A DNA stretch of 64,000 nucleotides from Cenococcum geophilum 1.58. Taxonomy: Eukaryota > Ascomycota > Dothideomycetes > Gloniales > Gloniaceae. A program made the translations under genes and the position numbers. The DNA lies in NCBI GenBank assembly GCA_001692895.1, contig KV748186.1, forward strand, positions 1,913,785-1,977,784. Direction: 5' to 3'. Positions 46,373 to 57,799 of this stretch are shown here, piece by piece. The notes under the pieces are model-generated. The model saw nothing but the letters and a program-made list of their open reading frames with translations, made no database searches and had not been told where the DNA came from. Each line of letters starts with the position of its first letter. Positions within the stretch are counted from its first letter, which is position 1.

Positions 46373-47010
46373 GCGACTATACGTTTGAGGATACGCTAGG
46401 GGGTAGGCCTAAGCTCTAGGTTTAGTAGTGCGTCCCTTTAATCTGTATCTTTCTAGTGATCCTTATTAATTAGCAGGGGTAGGAGCTCCTTTCTTGGTAT
46501 AATTACGTCCTGCCTACTATAGTAGTTCCTCTCGGTTCGCTATACTAAGACCTAGTATTTGCAATTAATAAGGGCCCTAGTCTTTTTAAACCACCTACGG
46601 CCAATAAGAAGATTATAGCGGCTAGTATTATAGAATAGGAACTATATAGGGACTCGTCGGCTATCTAATTATATCCGTCTGCTAGTTGTTATAGCTAGAT
46701 ACGGCGACTCCTCGTCCTTTAATCTTGTAGAGCTTTAGTTACAGTTGTTGCTTAATAATTGGCAGTAGCTTATAGTGTATAAAAGCCTCTCTGCCCGCCC
46801 TAGAGTTAAGTAGGCTTATTATATTAAGAGCCACGCCGCCTAGCGTGATCCTGTATAGAGTTATAAGGGCTGCGCCTCCTAAGATCTCCTTTAGCTATAT
46901 GGGCGCTATATTAATTACTCCGATCCGCTCTAGGTAGGAGACTTCTCCTAAAGCTGCTCGTTTTCCAATTCTAATAAGTTAGTAACTATCTTATACTCTT
47001 CGCTTTAGTT
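46373..47010 (-). pseudogene. pol: Gypsy-F aspartic protease region
   Basis: The minus-strand frame gives YNTSRYNLLIGRRWFKKTRA near 46575-46635, matching the Asp-Thr-Gly/Ser-Ala...Leu-Ile-Ser pattern of retroviral-type proteases; the Asp is Asn and Thr-Ser is kept. It continues toward RT and is cut at 46373 by Gypsy-G. Sequence on both sides of Gypsy-G rejoins in frame (RILKRIVA). Confidence 0.65.
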
Positions 47011-48560
47011 AATTACTTTAGCTTCTATCTTTTTTAGCGCTAGGTAGTTGTTAGAATAGTATCCTTACCTACTATAGTTATAGCAAGTAGCTAGTGCTTT
47101 TGTAGCTGGTGCTAGGGTTAGCGACTGCCTAGAAGGGGGGGGACCCTTAGTCTCTTTAGCGCCCCTTATAGAAGCTCTCTTAATAGCCTAGGCTGCTCTG
47201 CGGTTGCTTTATTCCTTACCCATCTACTTTAGACCTCGGGCGTACTGCTAAGTAGTCTTATAGTAGGCGTGGAAGTTATAGTCTTTATCTGCTACCTTAA
47301 CCTCTATTTAGACGCGTAGGCTATTATAAAGCTTATTATAAAGCTCTTCTTTCCACTGATCTTATGGCATCCTTAAGATATTTGCCAGCCGTACAAAGTT
47401 AGATTGGAAATCGTTGAAGTCTCCTAGGTACAGCATCTTGAGGCCCTTAAGTTCCTGCTAAGCCTTAATATAGCGATCTAGGTCCTTAAAGACGTTCTCT
47501 AGGAACTTAAGTACTTTTTTACTAGTAGGGTTACGTCCCGCATCGCGCTCTGCTTCTAGGTGGGGTAAGAAATAGTTATAAGCTTTGCCTCTTATACGCG
47601 TTTTAATATACGCTACCTTTACGTCTTCCTCCTAGTCTAGGTTGTCTTGGTAAAACCAGTCTATATTAGATTAAAGCTTATTCCATATATGGCCGCTCTA
47701 GGCCTAATAGGTAGGTTCTTTTCTATCTATAAGTATAGGCGGATTTAGGAACTTGGCTATATGGCTTAAGTCTATAGCGCTACTTATTTGAGAGAATAGT
47801 GTCCCTTTTTGTGTTATTTGTACCGGCGTGCCTTCCTCCTTATTATCCTGCAGCCCTAGGGCTTGTATAGTGACCTTACGGCCCATCCTGGATATCTTCT
47901 AATTGGCCTTACGGAGTTCGTCTATCCTGTTATCTAGGCGCTTTATAAGCTCCGCTATCTTTACTCTAGCCTCCTTTTTCGCATTAAGAGCCTTATAGGT
48001 GTAGTTATTTATAAGACGCCATAGTATAGCAATCTGCTGTTCTATTGCCTTCCTTTATATTCCCTAGAGCTTTAGCTCTTCTATAAGTTCGGTTATAGGA
48101 ATCGCGGCTAGGCTTTAGGTGGTTGCGGCTATATACTCTCTCTTTGTCTCCATCTTAAAGTATATAGGGTTCTCGTCGTCTTCTAATTGCGCTATAAGAC
48201 GGTCCTATTTGCTCTTTATATTGTCTGAAAGCTCTATCTCGCCATAGTACGGTTGGAGCTCTGGCGGCTTAAGTGACGCGTTTATAGGTTCCTCGCGACC
48301 TACCAGCGCTAGGTCGGTAGCTATCTCTAGTGCACTAGGCCTTAATGCGCTCTTTCTTACCATAATGTCTCTCTTTACTTCCTCAGGCAAGTCCTCCTGC
48401 TACTAAGATTGTACTCTAGGTAATCCTTCTAATCTAATTGCCGTAGTCTTTTCTTTCAGCTGCTTAATCTGCTATCGTAATTGCCTGCCTTAAGCAGGGC
48501 TTAGAGGGTTGGTTGGTCTATAGTCGTAGTGGTAAAACAGCTCTATTTAGCTATGCGTTT
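47011..48560 (-). pseudogene. gag: Gypsy-F gag
   Basis: A minus-strand gag frame with few stops. Two stretches are open: 48205-48390, beginning MPEEVKRDIMVRKSALRPSA and containing a polar, charged N-terminal region, and 47704-47886, beginning MGRKVTIQALGLQDNKEEGT. A zinc knuckle CYNYSR.GYYSNNYLALKK near 47025-47085 shows C-x2-C-x4-H-x4-C with three positions changed to Tyr. It encodes the capsid-forming Gag of Gypsy-F; no full-length product is possible. Confidence 0.75.
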
Positions 48561-48621
48561 AACCGTTGGACCTAGTATTATGTCGCCTCTACAGGCCAAT
48601 TAAGGGTAGACCTTAGTCTAA

Positions 48622-48824
48622 TGTCACGGCTAGCTTCCCGTGGGAGCGATCTAATAGATTAAGCAATAATAAGGGGCTATATTATAAATAGACTAAGGTA
48701 AGGGCTTAAAGAAGGGTGCGCGGTAGACGATTATGTATATGTTCGGTTGTCGGGGCAACGTTAGGGCGACGTTGATCCGTGACCGACGACGCCTTAATGG
48801 TAGCTATGTAGACGAACCGTCATA
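48622..48824 (-). repeat. 5' LTR of Gypsy-F (right)
   Basis: 203 bases matching 34609-34811; tgtcacggctagcttcccgt to gaaccgtcata. Followed by atacg at 48825-48829. Confidence 0.92.
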
Positions 48825-48829
48825 ATACG

Positions 48830-48858
48830 CTTCGCGAATTCCTTAATATATTTGTTAC
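48830..48858 (+). pseudogene. pol: Fragment of Gypsy-E RT between two insertions
   Basis: 29 bases read TLREFLNIFVT when joined after the aacaatacg before Gypsy-F. This is the RT segment that normally precedes the YxDD block. It is bounded by Gypsy-F on the left and the LINE on the right. Confidence 0.8.
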
Positions 48859-49049
48859 TAGATCGATTCATTTCCGTACAAGGCTATTGCTATACTCTTT
48901 ACTATATCGTCTTCTTACATCGACTCTCCTTATAACTCATGCTCGGCTTACCTACTCCCTACTATATACCTAGGTAATATGCCTTATAGATATATAGCTT
49001 AATCTATAACGAATCTATATACTATATTACTTATATAAGGTAAAGGAGC

Positions 49050-50920
49050 TCTTGCTATACCCGGCCTAAAAAGACTAAAACCAACTAAAAAGAACCCTAA
49101 AAAAACACCTAGAGAATCCCCCTAAGATGTATGCATCGTAGGGGAGGCACACGTTAACCGACGGTAGCTCGCACTTACGTGTAACCGCCAGATCCACGCC
49201 TAATAACAGCCCTCTATAATAAAGACGGGCGAATACCACACTATAAAGCGGAAATACCTCTATTAAGAAGGTATCTAATAAAATATAAAGCCTACTAGAC
49301 GCGTTTAGTATCTAGAATTGTGGGGGAGTAACTATTAGCTATAACGAACTAATATAGCTAGTAGAATGGCTCCGCTAGTCTAGCGAACCTTAGGCGCCCC
49401 TTTAGTAAACCCTTAATTAAATCCTCTAACGGCTAAGTAAAATTAAAAATAAATAAAAAACCCCCCTTACTAGTAAACCGTACCTAGGCCGCCATAGCTA
49501 TACTTTTATAGCATAGGGAACCTATCCCCCTTAAGACAATAACTAGGTATATAATTATAATACAACTAAATATAGAAAAAGTAGAGGGGCTTAGGGGATA
49601 ATTAGAAATAGAAGTCCTTATAGAGATTTATAAAGAGGTCTATAACGTAGTTATAGTCTAATACCTTAGGAGCGGAGATATTAGAGTCACCCTAAAGGAC
49701 TAATAGGCAAAGGAATAAGCCGTAAGGGTAGGGGACAGGCTAGGAGAACGTATTGGCATAAAAGTGCTTTGTAAAGACTACTTAGTTAAAGTCCTAGCGG
49801 TTTCTATAAGCCTTAGGGTAGAAAAGGGACGCTAGGTAGATAATATAGCAACTATATAGGAGATAGTAAAATATATAGAACGCCTTATATTAGGCCTTAA
49901 GATTACCTAAATCTAATAGCTTTAATAGGAAAATGTAAACTAAGTAAATAATAAGAATAATAAGAGAATATAAGGGTCGCTAGAGACTTGCTAGGGAGAC
50001 ACTAGTTAAACGTATAACTCCCTTATTATTAGTATATATACACTAGGAATATAAAAACTCCTTATCTAAAAAGGAATAATTATAAATAGCCTTATATATA
50101 ATGTAAGGCTCTATAATTATAAACTACGCCTAGAATAATGCTACTACTATATATAATAGGGACACACCTAATCCATATACGCAGTATAGGTGTGCTACGG
50201 CTACTATACAGGCCCCTATAATATAAAACACTGCCTAAATTAAGACTAAATAAAATGCGTAAACTGCCACTAAAGCACATATAAGGCGTAGGAGAGAGAG
50301 GACTATATTAAATATAGGAGGCGAAAGGTAAGGGCTTAATAGCTGCGGGAATAACTATATACTAGGTTATACGAATAAAAATAACAGGCGATAAGCTAAG
50401 GGGACGCAGGTGCCTTCCTAGCGTTTCCTACCTTTAGTACTAGGGGGCTAGGCTAGCCATCCCAAGCCTTAACAGGCTAGAAGCGGCGCCGCGCGATATT
50501 ACTAGACTATATAGGGATATAAGGGTTATAGGGGACATAAGGAAGAGGACGCCCTATAGGAAGACCCCTATAGACAGCCATAGCAAGCTTAAGACTAGGA
50601 TAATTAAGAATTAGATTTAACGCGGCAAATATAAATTTTATAGCCAACCTATAAAGGGCATATAACTAGCTAGTAAGAATAAGGGAGGAACTAAAGATAA
50701 TAACAGATTTAGATATAGAAGCGCTAGTAGGAATATAAGATATAAGAATAAAAAGCTTTATATAAAATAAGTAGTAACTAAGGTATAGATATAAGAAATA
50801 AAAGTTCTAAACATTTTAGAGAAAGTAAAAATAGAAGAAGTAAGGAATAAAGGAGAGGCGAAGGACCCTTACTGGGGGTCCGCCACCCATCTATTATATA
50901 GTATAACTACGGCAACACAA
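49050..50920 (+). pseudogene. LINE ORF1 with zinc knuckles, decayed
   Basis: A Cys/His-rich region at about 50139-50275 reads CYYYI.WGHT.SIYAV and CYGYYTGPYNIKHC and CVNCHQSTYKA, the triple CCHC arrangement typical of Tad1/I-type ORF1 proteins, with several Cys changed to Tyr. Upstream is basic and helical sequence. It would bind element RNA. The minus-strand frame at 50092-50280 is antisense to the knuckles. Confidence 0.65.
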
Positions 50921-50929
50921 ACTACCGTC

Positions 50930-51700
50930 TTATAAGGCCTTTACTAGATAGTCTAGACCTAGAGAAATACTATATCCTTACTATACAAGAGCCGTACTAT
51001 AATACCTATATATAATTAATATACTGCCCCTAAGGATTCTAGCTCCTATATAAACCAAAAGCAGCTATATATATATGCTTTATAATTAGCAAGGCTATCA
51101 GCCTATCCTTATAGTTATAGCAGGTAGTTAACCTAGATATTGCAGTTATAATAATCTAGACATATAGGGGACTAGTATAAATTATTAATATATATAACCC
51201 TAGGGTTAAAGGGGTCCCATAAATAAAGAATATTATATTAGTAATAAGCTTACTAGAAACCAAAGGCACAGAGTTTATCCTATTAGGAGATATAAACCTC
51301 TACCACCTACAGTAGGGGGGTATCTATATTACTGCTAATTAACAGGTAGAGTACCTACTAAGAGTTATAGATACCTAGGGCCTTAAGTTAGCTACCCCCC
51401 TAGGAGTAACTATATAGTAATAAAGAACCTCTAAAAGAATAATTAACCTTATATTTATAGACGAAGGCCTATACTAGAGACTTAAAAGGTATAACCCTAA
51501 AGAAAAATAGGCACTTGCTTTAGACTATATCCCCATTTAGATATAGCTAGATTTAGATATTAAGACGTAACTAAGTAGTAAAAGATATATAATAAGGAAG
51601 CTTAAGATAAACAGTTTTCTTAATATAGTTAAATAACAACTCTAAGACCTAGAAGAAATTCACCTAATTCTAAATAAGCGAGGCTTATTAGCTACCCACA
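50930..51700 (+). pseudogene. LINE AP-endonuclease domain, decayed
   Basis: The domain starts with YILTIQEPYYN at 50970-51002 (Glu of the QEP motif), then IIIQTYRGLVQIINIYNPR near 51150-51195, ILLGDINLYHLQQGG at 51278-51322 (the Gly-Asp-x-Asn motif) and ALDYIPIQI at 51516-51542 (the S/DH-x-P motif with His as Tyr). This nuclease nicks target DNA for target-primed reverse transcription. Confidence 0.8.
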
Positions 51701-52179
51701 AGGAAATTAACTAAAGATTAGAAAGGATCTAGGTAGCAATTAAAAATAGGCTAAAAGAGNACTNCCCGGTCTTAAAACNNGGCCCNTATACGCGNTACGN
51801 ATAGTCNNNATAATACGCGGTTCTTATTACTAGCTAATAATAAGTAAGAAGGAAATATATAAGTAGCTATAACCCTAAAGATAAGAAATAATATAAAGAC
51901 ATAAGAAATTAGTTAAAGAATACCCTAAAGAAAGAAGTAAGGAATAACTGGAGATAGTTTATAAATAAGCATACTTTTAACTTAAGCCTCCCCTATAATA
52001 AGGGCCTTTGGGCTATAGCAAAATAGGTAAAGAAAAAGGTAGGGCGCCTAGTAGAAGACCTATACTTACCACCCCTATAAAGAGTAGGGGAATTATAGGC
52101 TACTAATAACAATAATAAGAAGGTAAAGATCCTTATAGAAAGGTTCTTCCCCTAACCAGCTCTAGTAGACCTTAGCGAT

Positions 52180-53600
52180 ATTATAGGTAAAATACTAGTG
52201 ACTTGCCTAAGGGTTAACAGCGATATAATAATAGAGGAAATGGCTAGAACTATTAGCCGAATTTTAAATAATATAGTACTAGGACTAGATAGGATTCTAA
52301 ATAAGGCCTTAAAAACCTATAAATTACTTATAGCACCCTAGCTTACAAATGTAGCTAGGGCATGCTTTGCTATAGGCTACTACCCGCGACTTAAAAGATC
52401 TATAACGACGGTTATTTTACGGAAAGAAGGTAAAGTAGATTACTTAATCCCAGAAAGCTACCGCCCTATTACCTTAAAAAATACCCTTAGTAAGATCTTA
52501 GAAAAGGTAATAGCGGACCATATAGTAGATACGGCTAAGGAATATAACCTACTACTATAAAGCTAAATAGGGGCAAGAAAGAACCGCTTAANACTATNAG
52601 CACTTACGCTACTCGCTNCNACNATTAAATCNNNATAGGCGATGCGAAGGGACTTTATAGTATTAATGCTTAGCCTAAATATTAGCGGCGCCTATAATAA
52701 CGTACCCCATAAGCATCTCCTATATATCCTTAAGGTAAAAGGCTTCCTAGAATAGATTATATAATTTGTTTAAGGGTTTATAGGTTGAAAAGAAATATTA
52801 TTAATCTTTAGCAGATACTAGAGCCCCCCTATTATAGTTATAACAGGAATACTATAAGGATTACCCCTCTCGCCTATACTCTTCCTTTTCTTTATAAGCA
52901 ACCTACTTAACTCCTTTAAGAAAGGGGCGACCTAGGGAATAGGCTTTATTAATAATATAAACCTAATTATATACGGGCTAACAGCCGTAGAGAATTACAG
53001 AACACTAAAGAAAGCTTATAATACCTATATAAAATAGGCAAGACAATATAGAGTCTAATTCTTACTAGAGAAATACCAGCTAATCCACTTTATAAGAAAA
53101 TGTAACCAATCTACAGATCTCTAGCATATAATTCGCATCTAAGGCTTTAGGGGTTAACCAGTTTAGGGCCTAAGGGTATTAGAAGTATAGGTAGATAGCA
53201 AGCTTTAGTAAAGCGCGTATACGGCGTAAGCGGCCTATAAGGGCTAAGCACAGTATATTACATTATCTAGGATCGTCAATTCTATATAGGGTCTATACTT
53301 CTAGAGGTTACGCCTACTATATATAGCAGTTATCCGGCTAACCATAACGTATAGGTTTAGTATTTAGGCCATTAGAGAATCTAAAAAAGGCCCCCCTAAA
53401 TCGCTCCTTAAACTACTCTAAAAGGTCTAAACAGCCTACCTTTAGAGTATAATAGGCGGATATAAGCGAACGGCCACAGCACTACTTAAAAAGGAAGCTA
53501 ATATTCCCCCCTATAACTATATATTAAAGCCGCTGCAATATAAAGGGCGTAAAATAAATATAACTCTAATATTATAAAGTATATTAAGACACGCCTAAAT
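52180..53600 (+). pseudogene. LINE reverse transcriptase domain, decayed
   Basis: RT blocks in order: ACFAIGYYPRLKRSITTVIL near 52355-52420; PESYRPITLKNTLSKILEKV near 52450-52510; SQIGARKNR near 52560; LSLNISGAYNNVPHKHLLYI near 52670-52730 (Asp as Asn); ITGILQGLPLSPILFLFFIS near 52845-52900; and FINNINLIIY at 52944-52973, where FADD-type catalytic Asp are both Asn. VQFLLEKYQLIHF follows. Clearly of the I/Tad1 clade arrangement. Confidence 0.82.
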
Positions 53601-54576
53601 AAACTATAGAGGGACCCTAGGGCGCCCTATAGGAGAATAAACTAATAACCCTAAAGTAGGGAAAATATATTAAAGAAATAGGTAAAGAAAGCAGAAGAAG
53701 AATAGTACTGCTTTAGGGCCTAGGCCTATATAGAGGAGAAAGGGAGACGCGTAAGAGACTAGTAAAGACAATAGTAAGAGAGAGAAAGAAGCTAAAGTAG
53801 AGTATAAAAGAACGCTAGGAAACTATCTACCGCAATATAATACTGGCTGGACTAACGCTAAAGAAGCGTATAGGAGTTAAAGGTATAGAGGCTAACTAAG
53901 GCAAGAGGAACCCAAGCCGTAGTATGGTTAACGCTATAGGGTGTAAACACTTTAGGGCTTTAAGAAGGCCTAATAAAGGTAGAAAATATAATAGCAACAC
54001 TTTTAAGAATAGGAATAATAGGACTAAAAGACTGGCTCTACTAAGTGGGTGTCCTAGTAGGTAGCCTAAGATATAAATATAGCTGGCTAAGATAGATACT
54101 AAAATATATAATATTATTATACCCCTTATACACCAACTAAAAAATAATACTCTTAGTAGCTAGCACAGAAAACTATAATACACTACTCTTAATATAAAAA
54201 GGCCTTAAGGCGGTTACCTAGTGGCTTATTAGCTAAAATATACTAAACCAGTTCTGGGTTATAAAGGAAATAGCAATAAAGGGCGGGGAGGCGAGTAATA
54301 GGCGCCCCCTAATAACTCTATAGTGGTAGAGTAAAGTTTACAATACTAGCGCGTCCGTAGGCTTGTTGCGGCAGCAGTAGTTCCTAAAAAGGTTAAAAAG
54401 TAAGGTAGTAGAGTACTATAGGTAACTCGTAGGCGCCTTATAGGCGCCTTATAGATAAGTCCTAAAAAGGCAGGGAGATGGATTATATGGTTTTCTTAAA
54501 TAGAGTTTTCTCCCTATATATATATATGGAGTAGTCCGCGTAGGCCTAATAGGGATCTAAATCGGACGTTAAGCAA
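53601..54576 (+). other. LINE 3' part
   Basis: The region after RT. I see no clear RNase H active-site motif, though HWLIS/VTQWLIS-like segments near 54210-54240 could be its remnant. It ends with the untranslated tail before the taa repeat. Confidence 0.45.
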
Positions 54577-54599
54577 TAAATAATAATAATATTTGTTAC

Positions 54600-55303
54600 C
54601 GCGTATTTTAATAATATCTTAATTTATTTGTCTTCGCTTTTTAAGTATTAGAAGCACGTCTAAATAGTCCTTAAACGCCTGCAAGACGCGGGCTTATAAT
54701 GCGACATTAAGAAATGCAAGTTCTATACGTCTAAAGTTACATACTTAGGCTTAATTATATCCCGCGACGGAATTAAAATAGACCCTAAAAAAATCGCTGC
54801 GATTATAAATTAGGAAAGTCCTAGTAGTGTATAAGATATCTAAGGATTTCTAAAATTTGCAAATTTCTACTATTAATTTATTAATTACTTCTTGAAAATT
54901 GTTTAGCTATTAGTAAACTTAATAAGAAAAAATATAAGATTTAAATAAACTACTAAATGTAAATAAGCTTTTAATAACCTAAAATATCGTTTTATAACTG
55001 CTTTAATTCTTACCTACTTTAATCTAGACCTTAAATATATTATCAAAATAGACTTATCTAACTATATACTAGGAGGAGTATTATCGCAATATAATAAGAA
55101 CGGCAAGCTATACCTAGTAGCCTTCCTCTCCTAGAAATTTACCCCTACTAAATTAAACTATAAGATATATAATAAGGAACTACTTATAATTATTAGATAC
55201 TTTAAATAATAGCGCCTAAAACTTAAAGGATTATTATTCCTAATACGCGTATTAACGGACTATAAAAACTTATAGTACTTTATAACTATAAAGCAATTAA
55301 TAT
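54600..55303 (+). pseudogene. pol: Gypsy-E RT C-terminal half and RNase H
   Basis: After the LINE the frame resumes with AYFNNILIYLSSL at 54602-54640 (YxDD as YFNN), LKRLQDAGL, CDIKKCKFYTSKVTYLGLII near 54697-54760 and DPKKIAAI. RNase H has IIKIDLSNYILGGVLSQYN near 55037-55095, [17 protein letters not shown] near 55155-55205 and LTDYKNLQYFITI near 55255-55290. It is cut by Copia-D at 55304. Confidence 0.8.
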
Positions 55304-55489
55304 TGTTAGGAATGAGGCAAGTTGCCGTCACATAAAGCATATTGCCGTCACGTGTCAATATGGCCCTAGCGTGGTAAGGAACCTTAAGTTCCTCACCCCT
55401 TTCCTTATTCCTATTAAAAAGAATTAACCAACATTACTATAACCCTACTTGAGTAGTCGTTATTAGTGAGTTACCCTATATTTCCAACA
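55304..55489 (+). repeat. 5' LTR of Copia-D
   Basis: tgttaggaatgaggcaagtt to tatttccaaca. It contains ttgccgtcac twice and the near-palindrome aaggaaccttaagttcct. It is followed by ctaattagtggtt, the likely primer-binding region. Confidence 0.92.
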
Positions 55490-55703
55490 CTAATTAGTGG
55501 TTAAATATACAGTTAACTATAAAGCAGCTAGGTTTTTGAATAGAAGAGACAGTCTCGTATAGGGGTGCTATATACGCTTATATAAAATGGATTCTAGCGA
55601 TACTATGCTACCTTAGACTTGCGGAAAACTAGTAACAGAAGTGTTACTAAGTACTAGGAGATACCAAGTTGCGTCTATTACGCAGAACAACCACGTTTAC
55701 GAA

Positions 55704-55873
55704 GATTTGGTTAAGTACTTTAGGTTAGAAGTATTACTAAACCTACGGTCCTAAAATTAATATCCAAAACGCGTTAAACAACTATACATATAAAGATTTA
55801 GTTAAGTACTTTAGGTTAGAAGTATTACTAAACCTACGGTCCTAAAGTTAACGTCTAAAACGCATTAACAACA
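55704..55873 (+). repeat. Two tandem 91-bp units in Copia-D leader
   Basis: gatttggttaagtactttag at 55704 and gatttagttaagtactttag at 55795 begin nearly identical units that include ttagaagtattactaaacct and aaaacgcgttaa-like ends. Confidence 0.85.
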
Positions 55874-55974
55874 TCTTAATTGCCTACCTTTTAATAGTAA
55901 ACCTATAAGATTCTATAAAGCCAAAAACCCTACCTACCTTCGACGTACGACACCCCATTAATTCTATACCTACT

Positions 55975-57720
55975 ATGGCGTCAACCTACCTAAAGAAGTA
56001 TAAGAAAAGTATTAACCCGGAGACGTAGGATATAGATATTAACCCTATAAACGCTAAGGAATAGGACCTAAACGGATTCTTAGTATACCGTATGGTATAC
56101 TATACAGACAGCGAATATAATAATACTAAGCTATAGTGTTATATAAAGGAGGACTTTGTTAGATGGATAAAGGAAATATAGGCTCTCACAAAGAAGGATA
56201 TTATATAAGACTTCCGTAACTTCCTTCGGGAGAATAGAGTATTTATCCCTATAGATAGGGGTACCATTAGAGATAATATCTAGGAGTAAGTTATTAACGT
56301 AAAAGAAGAGCACGAATGGACTCCATAAGAGGTTAAGCACCAACTACGTACTAAGAGGAAGCTTAACTTACGATGGAATCCAAATAATACGCCAATAGAG
56401 ACGCGCTCTAATTCCATTGCTCTAGGTATAAGTTCTTATATTCCACATCTATCGCTTTTACCTTTATCTCTAGCTTCCTAGAATCCACTAATTTAACTAG
56501 TAATATTAACTACTACCCCTTAAGAGTAAGCGCAAGATCCCCTTGCTTCGCGATTTAATAACCTTTAAACTCTACTATAGGAAGATTAGGTACCACGCCG
56601 TGTTCTACTAAGCTCTATATCTTTACTACAGCCTATAAAGCAATCCCCACCTTAATCTCTAATGCAATTTTAACGTGGTCTAATACTACTTGGAGGTACC
56701 TTAAAAATGCTTATAGAGCTTACAAAGCTCTATATAGACTAAGAAAAGAAGTTTAGCGGGGAACTGTATAACATCCTTAATTTAAAGCTACGTATCTTCT
56801 ATAACTATTACTAGAAGGTTAAACTAGAACCTAACTAATATTATAACGCCTATTCCGTTATACTTAAGGGCCACGCCAATACCTTCTATTATAATTATTT
56901 AGTAGAAAAAGGATATAATTTTAACTAAATAATATATAAGACAAAATGCCACTTTAAAATAGAAGAGAATAAGTAGCAATATATATTAGAGTAGAAAGAG
57001 ACTACCTTCTTAAGAATTATTACTACAAACCCAGGTATCTCTCGGCTTAATTATCTTTAAAAGCTCTTTAATTAACTTTAGATAATTTAGCGTGGTTTAT
57101 CCAAATCATATTAAGAGGACCTTAGCCTACGCGATTAAGTTATTAGCGTATACTGAAGTATTAAAGAATATAATCTCGCTTTCTTTAACCCTATAAGTAC
57201 TTATAAAGAAGTATATACTTAATTAAAATCCTCTATTAGCACCGCTTTACGCTCTTAAGAAGTATAGTAATTTAACGCCTAACTTTAACCTACCTTAATC
57301 AACCCGGCCAACTAATATAATTATAACTAGACTAATTAAATATATAGTGGACGTAGTAGGGGATATAGTAAAGGGTATAATTAATGTTAACTATAAGGCA
57401 ATTATGGAGGTCCTTATAGAGGTTCACTTTAGAGCAATTATTAGAAGAAGTGCTATATTTATAAGAAGCCAAATTACTAGTTAACTAGATACCCTCTTAA
57501 TAGACAAAAGGAGGTATATAATAGGTTTCGCTAGAGCGTACAAAACGTTAAAAACTAAGAGGTTACTATGGCCTACTTCCAAAACTTCCTAGTTTAATAT
57601 AAAGGCGAAGAAGATCTTAAGGGTGAGGTTAATAAGGCCGAACAGCTCCTTATAAATATAGAAATTAAGGACTACTCTCCTAACCAATACTTTACTAAGT
57701 ATAATAAGGTAAATGGTATA
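55975..57720 (+). pseudogene. gag: Decayed Copia-D gag
   Basis: The ATG at 55975 starts MASTYLKKYKKSINPET, followed by IKEDFVRWIKEI and further Gag-like helices. The zinc knuckle KCYIYKKPNY..TRYPLNRQ starts at 57448, matching C-x2-C-x3-C/H knuckles of fungal Copia Gags with Cys as Tyr. Stops are TAA/TAG. The minus-strand frame at 56131-56343 is antisense. Confidence 0.72.
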
Positions 57721-57799
57721 TAAACCGTCGCTATTCTTAACAACTAATCTACGCTCCATTCTATTATAAAGTTAGATATCTTTAATAAGCCAAAGGAAA

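Larger units (their letters stand above)
34609..48824 (-). mobile_element. Complete Gypsy chromovirus (Gypsy-F), carrying Gypsy-G
   Basis: LTRs of 203 bases at 34609-34811 and 48622-48824, and target duplication atacg at 34604-34608 and 48825-48829. The net length without Gypsy-G is about 6.2 kb. It is on the minus strand, so gag lies at the right. It is visibly the least decayed element: it retains a 98-codon uninterrupted RT stretch with intact YIDD, and a gag N-terminus beginning with ATG. This points to a more recent insertion or fewer RIP cycles. Confidence 0.93.
48859..54588 (+). mobile_element. LINE of the Tad1/I type
   Basis: A 5.7-kb non-LTR element flanked by the 11-base duplication atatttgttac (48848-48858 and 54589-54599) and ending in a short taa repeat (54577-54588). 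ORF1 carries zinc knuckles; ORF2 carries an AP-endonuclease and RT. Its removal rejoins the Gypsy-E RT frame. Undetermined bases cluster at 51760-51808 and 52592-52634. Confidence 0.88.

Noticed and set aside
50092..50280. 62-codon minus-strand frame
   Set aside because: It is antisense to the zinc-knuckle region of LINE ORF1.
56131..56343. 70-codon minus-strand frame
   Set aside because: It is antisense to Copia-D gag, which has its ATG at 55975 and a zinc knuckle.
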